Below, piece after piece: positions 23,402 through 36,893 of a stretch of 64,000 nucleotides of DNA; the first letter of the stretch is position 1; every line of letters begins with the position of its first letter. Both the position numbers and the translations under genes were made by a program. Location: NCBI GenBank assembly GCA_002189035.1, contig CM007989.1, positions 2,108,001 through 2,172,000 of the forward strand. The letters run 5' to 3'. This DNA comes from Utricularia gibba. Lineage: Eukaryota; Streptophyta; Magnoliopsida; Lamiales; Lentibulariaceae. The notes under the pieces are model-generated. The model saw only the letters and a program-made list of their open reading frames with translations. It searched no databases and had not been told where the DNA came from.

Positions 23402-26400
23402 CTGATCAACCCAGAAGAGTAATCAGTTTCTTCGAATTTTGGAAGAAGGGAGAAAAAAAAGGTTGTTGGGTTAAAAGAGAAAAGCAGAAGGAGAAGAAGA
23501 GGTGGAAGTAAAGAGATCTGGGGGAAAACAAGGTATTTATTTTATGCCTTTGAGACGACCGGAAGAAACGTGGCCGGTAAGAGCGACGGCGACACCCGGA
23601 GTATGACGCGACCGGCCGGAATAAATGCAGATGGAGAGAAATTAGATTAGAATGGAGTAGATGAATGATGGGCCCGTAGTTGATGGGCTCAATTGGACGT
23701 AACTACCTTCAATGGGCCCGACTTAGGAGAGGACTCGGACACCTACACCCTTTAAATAATATTTTTCCCGAAAAAAATACATTATTATTGATTTTTTTAT
23801 GTAATTTATCAATTAAATCCAGGTTACAGCGAAGCTGCTGCTCCTCCACTTAAATCTTTTATATTTTTATTAAGAATAATAATAAAATGTAAATAAAAAT
23901 ACCCATTAATCATATTCGCTTTTGTATCTTATCATTATAACCAATAACCTTGTTCTCAATATCAAAAATTGTAACAATCCCATCATATAATAATTTCAAA
24001 TGTAACAACATATTATCTCATTATACCATATTATCCAATTTGAACAATCAATTTTAACGGTTATATATTTTTTCATTTAAAAAAATACTTCATACAAGAT
24101 TAAAAAATATTGTTTATATAAACTCTTCTTTTATTGTATTAGTAATCAATGTTGTATTCATCTAAAGTAATTATTTTCTTCACATTATTTCTCATTTAAA
24201 ATTATACTATGAGAAAATTGGAATCAATATCCCAAAAGATGTGCATTTCACAGCACAGGATTCAACCCAAACATATGATAAAATTTAAAATACGCCTTTC
24301 GCTGCAATTATTTTGATAAATATTGGAATTTGATAGATGTCGACAAGGGACAATGATATTAAATGAGGTAATATTTATTCATTTTAACAGTCGTTCGAGG
24401 TAATTTAATGCATGGGTTTGACTGACACAGGACTGGGGTAGCTGCTGCTTCTGCTGCATGGACTGCTTTGCCTAAACAGCTACCTTAACCCTGATTCAAA
24501 CCCCCGATTCTTTGGAAAGGAGAAGAAGCGTGGTTAAATGTTGCTGGATTTGGGTTAAATTTTTGGGGGGGTAAAAACAAAACTGAGGGGAGGGGACATA
24601 GTTACTGTGGGTAAATGGCGAGCAGTAAATGGCCAGATCTTGGGAGGCATGGGCTTCACTAGCAGACATCTCTATGCGGATACTTTGACCGTCCTCCAGA
24701 TCCATCTCCATATCAGTAGGCCCACTTCATATTAATTATATAAAATGCTTGTTTATTGGGAAGTAAATTCCCTTTTTTAGTGGATTTCCGTGCAAAATAA
24801 AAGGTGTTTAAATTAAATCCGCGTTTTGTTTCCGTTAATTATTTGGATGCAGATAAGAAACTGAAATTTAGGCGCTATTTGATTTTGATTTTTTGAAAAA
24901 TAGTTTTCAAAGATTAAAAATTATTATTTTTATAATTTCTCTTTTTTTTTTGTTTTTGGTGAAAACAAGCATCGTGCATGGTGCCGATATGTCTGCATTT
25001 TTTTAAAATCCTAATTCGGTTTATTCACACCCCTGAAAAGGATAATAAATAAAATTCAACAGGTGGCGGTAACATGTTACGATTTAATCTTCAAAACTAC
25101 TGGATCATGGTCCATGCGGCCTGCGGGACACGGGAAGAGTCAATTATACGTGTCTCTTCATATCTCTATATTGAATATTGGACACGGGAAATGTAGGGTT
25201 TCGTTCGCTGGGGGGACAAGATGGACATTAAAGATTTGCAAAAGAATGAAACCTGGGGTTTTCAAGCATACGCGTTTAGCATCGCAGTAAACGCCCATCA
25301 AGCGGGCAAATGATGAACATGCTATACTGTAACACAGTTTTCTGGGTTGAAGAGAGGTGCTCTTTGTGATCTGGGGTGCGATAGCCTCTCAGCTCCCTTT
25401 AATTTGCCAACACCATTGATCTGATCCCTTGGATTTACAATGGTGTATTGGGATGCGGACCTCAAGCTTATAAACTTCATCCCCAATGCCGAAGGATACA
25501 GTAACTGGTGCATACATTATAAGGGCAACGCACTTGTTCTATCTTCTTCATTTCAAAATGTTAAAAAAAATGAAACGCGAGATCAAGGTTGATAGCTAAA
25601 ATGAGTAGATTTTGAGAATGGAGAGCGTTTCTGCGGTTCCCGTCCATCATCCTACGGCGATGGATCACTCTGTGCATGAGATAGAAGAATTATATTTGTG
25701 TGGTCCAGGTAGTCCACGTTTAGGAATACGTACTTATCTAACCACAGCAAATGAACAATTAATTTAATTTGACGTTTTTAATGCCAACATGTTTGCTGAA
25801 TCACAACTCTCGCTTGTTTTATCTCAGAAAGGCCCTCCTCAAATTGCAGCAAAACAACAATCATAAGAAAATCTCTCCACCCTCAGATGGCTCCTCCGAA
25901 TTCTCTCTGTCAGACTAACTCGCCACCCTCGGACGGCTGCCTCTGGTTTCTTTCTGCCACGGTGTTGAAGAAGCCAGAAGCAATGGGCCCGGTCTCGTAG
26001 AGAGAGCGTTGTAGTAAAAGTTAAAAGGCATGCAAAAGCTGCAGTAGATGACAAATGTGGAGGGGATGATTGTATCATTATCGGGACATTAAAGGGTGGG
26101 GAGTCCCAAGTGCGGTCAAATCAGCGGATTAGGAAAGCATTCACTTTGGCATGCCGGCCGACTGTGGAGTATCACTACATCCCAAATGGTGGTCCTCTTC
26201 TCCCCAGTCCCGTCCCCAGTCTGGAGTCAGATACAGAATTCCAAGATGCCACCTCCCCTCCCCTCCCAGAACGTCGCACCCCAATACTTCGTCCTCTCTA
26301 CACTGGACTAGGCTAGGCTAGAGATCCGGCACACGACGTGCCAGACCGCAGGTTCATGGGCTTCCGTGGTGCACGATTTGAGGGGCTTCTGATTCACTGG

Positions 26401-27136
26401 GGTGCCATGAAAACATTGTGAATGCCCAACTTCACAGCCTGCCTCTTCATTCAAATCTGAGTTAAACTATGTATATATGAATAATGTTTTAGAAAATTTT
26501 TAAAATCTATTTCTACTTTTCAAAAATAAAAATAGTTTTATTTTAGAATAATTTTAATTGTAAAAGTAATTTTATCAAAAATACTTTTAAAATTATACTA
26601 CAAAAGTTATTTTTAGAAAATTAAGGAATTGATTACTTTTATTTCTTATTTCTATTTTTTAAAAATAATTTTGAAAAGTAAAAATAAGTTTTAAAAATTT
26701 TCCAAAACACTGCTATAATATTATGAGCGTTGGATTTTTTGTGGATTACACACAAAATATAATTTTATTAGATTCTTGTTTTAAAAAAATTAAATAATAT
26801 TTTTCAGAAGTAATTTTTAAAAATTTATATTAAACAAAACCGTAATTCAAAAATAGAAGTGCAACACACGAGTTTTTTTCAGCATATGCTATTTTAATTA
26901 GGAAAGCTGGTGTTTTACGTATGGTTCTCTATGGCTTGTAATAACATTATTCCATCTAAATTGGGTTCAAAGTTATTTTCAAATTTCAGGAAGCAGCCCA
27001 ATTGATGTAGGTAAAAATGGGCCCAAAACATCTGAAAGCCCAGTGAACTAACGGCGCTGATTTGGGGGGTGGTTGCCGGAAATGCCGAAAAAAGGGGAGG
27101 AAAAGGATTGGCTTCTTGAATCTGCAGGCGGCCGCG
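23402..27136. other. Gene-poor 3.7-kb region
   Basis: No gene was recognised. The first part is the bHLH promoter. AT-rich stretches cover 23750-24400 and 24830-24960. ORFs near 24500, 25060, 25322 and 26100 lack motifs. A foldback element lies at 26485-26710. Confidence 0.45.
26485..26710. mobile_element. Putative foldback MITE
   Basis: The arm at about 26485-26526 (starting GTTTTAGAAAATTTTTAAAA) is nearly the reverse complement of the arm at about 26668-26710 (ending TTTTAAAAATTTTCCAAAAC). Total length is about 226 bp, AT-rich and non-coding. ATAAT occurs close to both ends but its status as a target duplication is uncertain. Confidence 0.55.
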
Positions 27137-30100
27137 ATGCCCACTATAAGCGTGGGAAGAGATCGCCTCTTCGAAGCCATTGGGCGGACTTATAGTACGT
27201 AAAACATCGGGTTTTTTGTTGCGTTTGAGTATGTGTGTGCGTATGTCGCTGCTGATGAATTCATGTTCGATGGATTGTAGCCAAGGATGAGTTTGAGGAT
27301 TTGTGCTTCAAGTTCGGTATTGAGCTTGACGATGAGGTAGATGTATTTTCTGCTTTACTTCTGAATTTATCAATCGTTGATGGCATGAGTATTCATTTCT
27401 CTGTTTTCGTAATGGATTTCATCTGGCAAGTAGTTTAGAGTGTACGATAATGGTTGGAGTGGTTCTTATACCTTCCTTATTTTGATATGAATTTAGACGA
27501 CAGAGAAGGCTATTATTCGGAAGGAGCAGCATTTAGGGGATGAAGATGTTTCAGAGGACGAGGAAGTGATATACAAAATTGAAGTGCCGGCCAACAGGTA
27601 CTTTAGGATACTTGAGTACTTTTGATGCATTAAAATTATTGTGTTTTTGAAAATGATACGCATGTCGTGCTGGATTTGTTGTCCTGGTTCCTTTTTTTTC
27701 CTTTTCAGAATTCGTAAGTGTGGTATTGTCTAAAATGGATGCACCAATTCATTCGTGCTTGCTAATTCTTTCTTTCTATCTGTCAAAGATGTGATTTGCT
27801 GTGCCTGGAAGGATTGGCTCAGGCCCTGCGTATATTCAATGGGACCGATGCTATACCTACATATGTTTTATCCCGCATTGATAAACCATTCATGCTTAAA
27901 ATGCATGTAAAGCCTGAGGTATTCACATGTGGTGGTCAGCATAATTTTTCCAGGTTTTAGCTTCTGTCAGGTCTTTGAAAATGCTTACTTTGAGTGTAGA
28001 CAGCAAAGATTCGGCCTTATGTTGTATGTGCTGTTTTAAGGGGTATTAAGTTTGATGAAGCTCGATACAATAGCTTCATTGACTTGCAAGACCGGCTTCA
28101 TCAGAATATATGCAGGTAATGGTTTTGATTTTTTCCAATCAGTGCCAAGACATATGTACATCGAAGTGAGCGATGTTTTTTGTGTTATCTGCTTCCCTTT
28201 TTTGAGTTTTTTTTATATATATCTTTGTAGACGAAGAACTCTCGTTGCTATTGGTACACATGATTTGGATACCATTGAAGGACCTTTCACGTACGAGGTA
28301 TACTGCCATTGTAATAATGTTTTTTGTGTATCCGGTTGTTGATATCTTATTGACGCTTTTTAGGCTTTGCCCCCTAAAGAGATAAATTTCATTCCACTTA
28401 AAGAGGTAGGTACTATGGTCTACGGTTGTCTTTTCATTTTTTTTCACAACCAAATAAGTAGATTTTAAATGTTGTGTTTGGAATTTTGTAGACAAAAAAA
28501 TTTAGAGCCGATGAACTGATGGAAAAATACAAGGTAAATCTTCACAATCAATTTGTCTGTTGATGTTTTGAAATAGTCCTGACCGATCATCCTATTGACT
28601 GGGAATTTACTTCATAGTCGGATCTGAAGCTCAAGAAATTCTTGCATATCATTGAGAACTCCCCTATATTTCCTGTTCTGTATGATCGCAACAGGTATTT
28701 ACGGTTGAGTAATATTCTGTTCAAGATGAATTTCAATCCTATCACATGTAGAAGTGCTGCTGCATCACGCCATCCTTTTTTGTTGATCACAACTCATCCT
28801 ACTGCAGAACTGTTTTGTCTCTTCCTCCTATAATAAATGGTGTACATTCTGCCATCACTTTGAAGACAAAGAATGTGTTCATAGAATGCACTGCCACAGA
28901 CAGGACAAAAGCGAGTATTGTTTTGAACACCATGGTAGTGTATGATTTGAACTCATCTACTACTTTCATCTAAACACATCTAAGATCATTTCCATAAATC
29001 CTGCAGGTTACCATGTTTTCAGTCTATTGTGATAGAAAGTTTGAGGCAGAACCAGTTGAAGTTATTTACCCCAATGGAGAGTCTTACAGATACCCTGATT
29101 TGTCTCTTTATCATATGAACGTGCCATTGTCGTACATTAATGGGATTGTTGGAGCAACCTTATCTGCGGATGAGGTATTTCATTCCTGATGCCATTTTTT
29201 TTTATCCCTTTTAATTTCCCGCCTTTTTCGGTAAAAATTGTCTTACATTACCCTGTATAATTCCATGCAGTGAACCACTGATACTCATATTTCTGGGATG
29301 CATGCCAGGTGACTAGCTTGCTGACCAAAATGCAACTCCATGTGGAGCACTCTGAGTTCAAGGAAAAGGAATCAATCTTAACTGTATCGGCTCCTCCAAC
29401 AAGAAGTGATATTCTTCACGCATGTGATGTTGCTGAGGTGATTACAAATTCTGCTTCTCTTAACCAGAGCTTTTTTTTTATGTATTTATCCATGTTTTAA
29501 CTATTCATTTCTTATTATTTCTCTTCTCAAGGACGTGGCAATTGCCTATGGCTATAATGAGATCCAAAAGATAAGAATTCCATCTTTGAAGCCTCAGGCG
29601 TTGAACGAATTTACTTATCTTTTGAGAATGGAGGTATGCCGGTGTTAATCTTCAATCTCATATACTTCAGTTATTCTTCAACGGTTGTGATTGCATTAAT
29701 TAAATTTTCATGTTCATTTTAAACGCAGAATTGGGTCCACTAAGCTCTTTAATTTATGATTGTGCCTCACTGTTGTAGATGGCAATGGTTGGATATACAG
29801 AAGTGAGTCCATTTGTTTTGTGCTCATACAAAGAGAATGTATCTATGCTTAACCGAAAAGATGACAAAACAAGGGCAATAGTTGGGAATCCCCGTTCTGC
29901 TGATTTTGAGGTTTCGATGTCACTTTTTTTTTTCCATTGGAGAGTTATCATCACATTTATTTTTTTTTTAATTTATTCCTGATTAAATTTTATTTTTCAG
30001 ATGCCCCGTACTAGACTTATGCCAGGCCTACTGAAAGTGGTGCGGCACAATAAGGACCATCCAAAACCAATCAAGGCAGTTGTTTTGTTATTTGTTCATT

Positions 30101-30828
30101 GTTTTTGTACATAGAGAAAATGCCCAAGTTGCTACATATGTAGTCATTGCAATTTGTCGCAGCTATGCGAGGTATGGGGTGTAAAATTATTCTTCGTGTC
30201 ACCTTGAGCAGATATTTGAAGCGGGTGATGTAGTGCTGTTAGACAAGACAAAAGATGTTGGCACGTCAAATCATCGGCATCTTGCAGCTATGTACTGTGG
30301 TTCTACCTCTGGATTTGAGGTACCAGATCTTTCTTTTGAGGTTTTTTCCCATTGCTCACCGTGTTGGACACAGACCACAATCATTCCTAACCAGTTGTCC
30401 TTTCTGCCCCCACGACCAGCTGATACATGGTGTTGTGGATAGGATCATGGAAGTGAACGTCATCCCCTTCGTTTCACCTGGGGAAGAAAACGGCTACTAT
30501 ATTCAAGCTTCAGATGTATGTGTTCCAGTATGCTGCTGCAAACTGACTGCCTTCACTACAATAATATTTACCAACGATGCAATCCCATTTACAGGATCCC
30601 GAGTTCCTGCCGAAGCGACAGGCAAGCATCATCTACAAAGGAAAGAACATCGGATGTTTTGGAATAGTTCATCCTGAGGTAAACTAGCTGTCCAGCAACT
30701 GCGTCTGATATCGATTCAAACTACTCTGCCCCTTATTCATATCTGATCCTCAGGTTTTGGAAAACTTCGGCATTCCAGATCCGTGTTCTTTCATGGAGCT
30801 AGACATTGCGAGTCTTCTTCTTTTCTAG
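27137..30828 (+). CDS. Phenylalanine--tRNA ligase beta subunit, cytosolic
   Basis: The beta chain of the alpha2-beta2 enzyme that charges tRNA-Phe. Nineteen exons, from 27137-27194 to 30754-30828, sum to exactly 594 residues with no frame break, the usual size of eukaryotic cytosolic PheRS beta. It begins [19 protein letters not shown]. Diagnostic blocks include [67 protein letters not shown] and [12 protein letters not shown]. There is no transit peptide, so it is the cytosolic form, not the single-chain organellar enzyme. The intron after exon 15 (30076-30211) appears to use a GC donor. The C-terminus is slightly hydrophobic (IASLLLF). Confidence 0.95.
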
Positions 30829-32135
30829 GGAGCAAAAGATCAGTTGGCCATGCCTGAGTGAAGCACGCTCACTTTTTTGTTTCCCTTCCCTTCATCAGTG
30901 CGTAACATGAACCCGAACCCGTCCACAGTCTGCAAGGTGAAGCTCTTGCATTTGCTTCTTCTTTTAGACTTTGTTTGGTATTCATATAGAATTTTTAATT
31001 ATCTTAAGATTAATAAAATTGTGTGTTTCATTTGATTTATAAAATGAATAAATTTATTTTTTTAAATTCTAATTAAACACATGAATTCATCTTTTAAGTG
31101 ATTTTAGTATATCAAAGGTTTATTGTATTTATATAATTAATGAGAAAAAATATTGTATTAATATTAATAATATATCATGTTCTTAATATCCATCAATCAA
31201 AGATGTTATATCAATAAACAAAATTTACTTATGAAATATAATTTTTATCTTAAATATATGAATAAAATTTTGCTTAATCTTTAATAAAATTTTCTAAATA
31301 CGAATATAATGCTTGTTTTTAATGGCGAAAAATGTGTATTGAAAAACTTTCTCAAAAATTGTAAATTCGTGCAGGTGGGGTCTGTTCTGGCCTCTGGGCA
31401 ATCGTATCGTTGCCCCACGTGGGTGCTGTTGGGGCTGACCGTAGGAGGTTCAAAACCGGGCAATAAGGTCTCCTGCGGGTCCCACCCGTCTGCTTCCTGA
31501 TTCAAATTTCATGGACGTTAAGACTGGCTCGGCTCGGCTCGTCTTCCTCGAAGAAAAAAAATTGGCGCTTCTTTGTGATCAAATCCTTACGTGTTATTGT
31601 GAAGTAATGATGCAATCAACCCAAAGAAGCAATGGGAACGTATTCATATCTTGGTAGTTATAGACGTGGGTGAAGACCTATTTAAAAAATTAAAAAAGAA
31701 ATTATATTTGATATATAAATTTATGTTTAAAATTATTTATTAATTAAATGTATTTAAAAGACCGAAGAAGGAACTTGTGATGGCGACAATTTCAGGGATA
31801 AAAATGTATTTTATCTTCTTTTTTTAAAAAAAAAAACGAGGAGAAAAGTGCCACGTATATCGTCTAGGGGGAAAACTATTTATCTTTTTTACCTGTTTAA
31901 AGTATGTGTTACAACTATCGGGCGGCCCCTGCATTTTCCTTCTCCTTTTCACTTCACTTGATTCCATTCTTCGCCGACGTTTCTATCATCCTGAGCTTTT
32001 CCATCTACTCACTCGCTTTTGGATTCCCCATTTGCTCCCCTCATTACTCAAACCCGCTACTACGTCTTCTTTGTCTCGCGGTTCGTTCTGAAACCTTGCT
32101 TCCACTGCTTAACTCGGCGGGTGGTGTATTTGACC
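30829..32135. other. Intergenic between PheRS beta and the GH17 gene
   Basis: 3' UTR of PheRS, then a very AT-rich block (30965-31320) with weakly inverted ends that may be another MITE, then GC-richer sequence at 31370-31500 with a CCCACGTGGG-like palindrome. The last 230 bases are the likely 5' UTR of the GH17 gene. No coding gene is seen. Confidence 0.45.
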
Positions 32136-34281
32136 ATGGAAAAGGCCTCGTCTTCATTGTTATTGTGCTTCATTTTCTGTGCTCTTCGCTCGGTTGGTAT
32201 TGCCAGTAAGTTGATCTGTGTTGGGTATTGGCTAATTTCTCTGGTTGAAGCGTGAATTTCAAGACGTTTTGGTTTGTGTTGTTATCGGGATTGTGTTTCT
32301 TGATGGGTTCTTCGTATTCGGACTTTGGTGTCTTCGTTTGTACGTTTTCTGGGCTGAATGTAGTTTTTGAGTTTTGAGCAAAAGAACCGTTAACTGGGAC
32401 TGGTTCCCTCTTTCCGTTTTTTTCGAAGGTTGTCAGTCTTTTATCGGAGTTAACTACGGGCAGGTGGCAGACAACTTGCCGCCGCCAGCTGCGACGGCGA
32501 ATCTTCTGAAGTCGACTAGTATCGAGAAGGTGAGGTTGTACGGCGCCGATCCGGTTATCATAAGGGCGTTAGCGAATACAGGCATCGGGATTGTGATCGG
32601 TGCCGCGAATGGTGATATTCCAGCTCTTGCCGCCGATCCCAATTTCGCCGGAAACTGGGTCTATTCAAACGTGATGGTGTATTACCCGGCAAGCAAAATT
32701 ATCGCCATTTCTATCGGCAATGAGGTGGTTACATCGCCGGATCCGAATCTCGCATCTCAGCTTGTGCCAGCAATGCAGAATGTCCAGAACGCTCTCAATG
32801 CTGGTTGGTAACAGCAAAACTTAAGTTCCAATTTTGTTGAGGTTTTCAACAGTCTAGATTTCATGCGAGTTTTTGCAATCTAGATGAGCGGATAGCAGCA
32901 GTCTCTAGTTCCAATTTTGTTTGACGTTCTCAAAAATCCTGCTTTTTTTATAATTAACAAGTGTTTGCAATGTAAACAGCTTCACTAGGTGGGAAGGTGA
33001 AGGTGTCTACAGTACATTCCATGGCGGTATTGAGTCAGTCAGAGCCGCCTTCTTCAGGGGCCTTTGGATATGGTGACACAATGAGAGGTCTACTAAAGTT
33101 TCTCAGTGCAAATGACTCACCTCTTATGATCAATCCATACCCTTTCTTTGCTTATCAAAGTGATCCCCGGCCTGAGACACTGGCATTCTGTTTGTTCCAA
33201 CCCAATGCCGGAAGAGTTGATTCAGGAACTGGGATTAAGTACATGAACATGTTTGATGCACAAGTGAGTTCACTTCTGAGGGTACTCAGATAGTTAATGC
33301 AGTGTGTTTTCTGCTAAAGATGCTGTTTTGTTTCGGTTAGGTCGATGCAGTGCACTCAGCTTTGAAAGGCATGGGCTTTGCTGACATTGAGATTGTGGTT
33401 GCGGAGACAGGTTGGCCTTACAGAGGGGATCCTACTGAAAAAGGCACAAACATCGACAACGCAAAAGCATATACTGCAAACTTGATCAACCACCTCAGAT
33501 CAAATGTTGGCACCCCTCTCCTGCCCCAAAAATCCATTGATACCTATCTCTTCGCTATGTATGATGAAGATTTGAAGCCTGGTCCCTTGTCCGAACGATC
33601 TTTTGGTCTTTTCAAATCCGATCTTTCCATGACATACAATGCTGGTCTTTTAAAGGGCACTCAGGTATATGACATCCCTGTTTTTCTTCTATGGTTTACC
33701 ATTTTAGACAACATCCATTGCAACATCTTTATCGAATTGATGTATTTCCTTCCTTGCTTTTATCAATCCAGACTCCGGTGCCAGTTTCAAAGGCTCCACC
33801 CACGACAGCTCCTCTGACTCCTGCACCCAAGAACACACCAGTCACCCCAGTAGCTCCGGTGAATCCGAATCCGGTGCCAAGTCCAGCATCAGGTTGGTGT
33901 GTGCCTCGGGCAGGCATACCTGATGCTCAGCTGCAGTCGAATCTTGATTATGCTTGCGGGCACAGTATAGACTGTAGTCCAATTCAGCCTGGTGGCAGCT
34001 GCTTTGAACCAGCCACTGTTCAATCACATGCCGCCTATGCTATGAATCTCTTATACCAATCTGCTGGCAGGAATGAATGGAACTGTGACTTCTCGCAAAC
34101 CGCCACCATCACCAATGTTAATCCTAGTAAGACTCCTTCTCATCATTTCACTACACAATTGTCTTCTGCAGCAGCAACCACATTGTGTTTCATTTGCATT
34201 GCAGAAGCATTACAGTGCTTTCTTTTATCTGCAGGCTACGGTTCTTGCGTTTACCCTGGTGAAGTTAGAAGAAGAAGATGA
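32136..34281 (+). CDS. Glucan endo-1,3-beta-glucosidase, GH17 with X8 (CBM43) domain
   Basis: A secreted enzyme that cuts beta-1,3-glucan (callose) in the cell wall or at plasmodesmata. Exons 32136-32205, 32429-32803, 32980-33263, 33341-33664, 33772-34126, 34235-34281; 484 residues, clean frame. A signal peptide covers about residues 1-24. The GH17 domain starts IGVNYGQVADNLP; the catalytic acid is the Glu in ISIGNEV and the nucleophile the Glu in VVAETGWPY. A Pro/Thr-rich linker (about 352-386) leads to an X8 domain starting WCVPRAG, with six spaced cysteines and WNCDFS. The protein ends soon after CVYPGE with RRRR, so no GPI-anchor signal is visible, unlike many X8 glucanases. An unseen further exon cannot be excluded. 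Confidence 0.93.
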
Positions 34282-34781
34282 TGACTGGGAGAGTAGCCTC
34301 CAAGAGCTGGCGTGTCACTACACCCAGAATAAATTCATTTCTTCAAGTTGTCTGTACAGCCACTTTTCTTTTTCAGGTACCCAGGAAAATAACTTAAAAT
34401 ATGGTAAATTTTAAATAAAAAACTATTTATCATTTGGATTTAGTTAATTTTATAATGATAAAATATAATATTACATTTTTTAAAAAAATTCTTCGACATA
34501 TATCACATATATTTTAATAATATTATTATATAAATTTAATTATAAAAATAGAAATATTTATTTTTAAAGAGTATTTTTTACGAAACATATTCTTTTTTAA
34601 TTATTTATTTTTATATAAATTAATATTACCCACATTCTTTGCGGCCAACATATTGAGGGCACTAAGAAGGGGTAAGTTGAAGTTCCACAGCAAGGATCTT
34701 ATTTCATACAGAGTTTAAAAAACAAGCACAGGGCAGAAGAGACGATCCATCTGTGGCTGGAGGGATTCTCCAAATGGGATA
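34282..34781. other. Convergent intergenic region
   Basis: Shared 3' flanks of the GH17 and 2OG-oxygenase genes, with an AT-rich block at 34420-34640. No gene is seen. Confidence 0.4.
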
Positions 34782-35974
34782 TCAGCTGGTTCTGAAATCG
34801 TAAATCTGCACGTTTTCCTCAGCAAGTTTCTTGAAATTGCTACGTTTCCGGGCTGAAAAGAACTTGCCCCAGTTATAGGCATTGTAGTTGGGAGGGTTGT
34901 GCTCATCCACCAATTCCTCCAGAGGCTTCACCATTGTATTGTATCCGGCATTGAAGAAATAGGGAATGGAGAATCTTTCCTTCTCGGAGTTCACCTTCAC
35001 TCTGTGCTCCACACTCTCGTATCTGTCATTGCTCCAAACCTGTTTGATCATCATATTGATCAGGCTCAAAACGAAGCTCATTGTCGTGTTTCTCAATTTC
35101 TATGCTTACCTGAATTATGTCACCGACGTTGATGATATAAGAATCAGGAACTGGCTTCACCAGAATCCACTGGCCATCCGTTTTCCTCTTAACTTGCAAG
35201 CCACCAACATCATCCTGAGCCAGAATGGTCAACACACCGGCGTCTTTATGCCGGCCGACTCCAAGCGCAAGATCAGGCACCGGGCATGGCGGGTAATGAT
35301 TCAGTCTAATGAAACTGGTATGGTCCGTGAAAAACTCCTTGAATCGGTCAGCTTTCAGGCCTAAGCTCAGGGCTATGAACTCCAGTAGCTTGAATGCCAG
35401 TTTCTCCATTTCCCGAGAGTATTCCATGCAAGTTTCCCTGCATCAGTGCAGATGCTCCACTTCGTGTTCATAAATCAAGATATCCGATGAATTCGAAAAA
35501 GGGTTACCTCATTCCAGGCAAGTTTTCAGGCCATTGATTGAAGATTTCCTTGAGGTTGCTGTCACCGGGATCAGGGGAATTTGGTAAAATCATAGGCTCT
35601 AGTGACGCAAAATCAAAGACCTCCTTCCAGTCCCTCACATTCTTAGTATGCTCAGTGTCGTAATACCCCAGAGGTTTCGCCTCGTCCCGATAAACCTTTT
35701 TCTTCTCTTCTTTAGGTAGCGAATAAAACGTCCGCGAGAACGACTCGATTCCGTGGCGTAAATCCGTGGGAATGCCGTGATTGATGATCTGGAAGAATCC
35801 CCATTCTCTGCAGGCTTTGCCGATTAGTGCAACAGTATCTTCGAGGGCTCCGGGCTGAGGCTCCTGCAGGATTACCTGGCGCAGGTCGATCAACGGGATG
35901 CCATCCGCTTCGACGGTTTCCGGCAAAGGTCTGTGTTCAGGTGCCTGAAAGAAGGCTGGATCAACTTCTCCCAT
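34782..35974 (-). CDS. 2-oxoglutarate/Fe(II)-dependent dioxygenase (DOXC class)
   Basis: Exons on the minus strand: 35974-35508, 35437-35110, 35039-34782; 350 residues, clean frame. The N-terminal DIOX_N domain includes GKACREWGFFQIINHGIP. The 2OG-Fe(II) domain has RLNHYPPCP, the iron-binding His and Asp in GRHKDAG, and the second His and 2OG-binding Arg and Ser in EHRVKVNSEKERFS. Cytosolic, as expected for this class. Plant DOXC enzymes oxidise hormones, flavonoids and other specialised metabolites; sequence alone does not tell the substrate. The chosen Met (MGEVDPAFFQAPEHRP) matches relatives that start the same way; an in-frame upstream Met at 36025 is unlikely. Confidence 0.92.
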
Positions 35975-36222
35975 GCTTGCCGGGCTGGTTAGAAATGAAA
36001 GACGAGATGACACATACCGCCACAACTACGAGGTTGATGAGTGGCGACGATTGAATGAGGACAAGATTCTTCCAGGTTCAATGAATCTAGACCCGTTGGC
36101 AACCCCAGTGCAGAGGCTCCAACGCATTCATTGCGGGTGCCAGTGCCACTTTATATTTTTTTGTTTATTTTTGAAAAATATTTAGAAATAATTCTTATTG
36201 CTAGTGAATTTTGATCACCCAA

Positions 36223-36295
36223 GGGGGTGTAGCTCATATGGTAGAGCGCTCGCTTCGCATGCGAGAGGCACGGGGTTCGATTCCCCGCACCTCCA
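36223..36295 (+). tRNA. tRNA-Ala (anticodon CGC)
   Basis: A 73-nt cloverleaf: acceptor GGGGGTG pairs with CACCTCC (one G-T pair), then discriminator A. D-arm AGCTC...GAGC, anticodon stem CTCGC/GCGAG with loop TTCGCAT giving anticodon CGC, and T-arm CGGGG-TTCGATT-CCCCG. No intron and no encoded CCA. TTTTA follows at once, a Pol III terminator. It closely resembles plant tRNA-Ala genes. Confidence 0.97.
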
Positions 36296-36893
36296 TTTTA
36301 TTATTGTTCATGTATCTTTTGGTTTGCCCATGAGTGATACATTACCTTAATGAAATTACAAGTGCTATGTCCAATCTCTCCCTTTTTTTTTTCCCAATGG
36401 TAAGATTAAAATTTTCATTAATTAGAATATAATATGTATAATCATGAGTAATACTTTAATATATCACAAAAACAAAGCTCTTAATATGATTGATGACTAG
36501 AAGTTTATTGAATTATAAAAATGATTTTAATAATTCTTTATTTAGATACACATATATGTTCTTTTATTTATTATGTATTTAAAGAAATAATTATAAATGA
36601 ATTCTTTCAATTTATTTCATAAATCTACATTATAATACTCCTATTCAAAATTTTTTTACTTTTTAATTTTCAAAATAACAGCAAAATATTAAGGTTATGG
36701 CCCTCTAAATTTGTTTGACTAGGAATGTTTTGATGTTATGTGCAACATTTGTCATTAACACATATGATCTTACTAATATAACTTGGACCTTCTCCCACCA
36801 AAAATATAATTTTTCCCACTATTTCTATTTGTAATAAAAAATTGATATTTAATGTTTCTAAGATAGGTTATTTAGAGACATCATAATTTGAAG
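36296..36893. other. AT-rich intergenic region
   Basis: Downstream of the tRNA; AT-rich with no gene seen. Confidence 0.4.
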
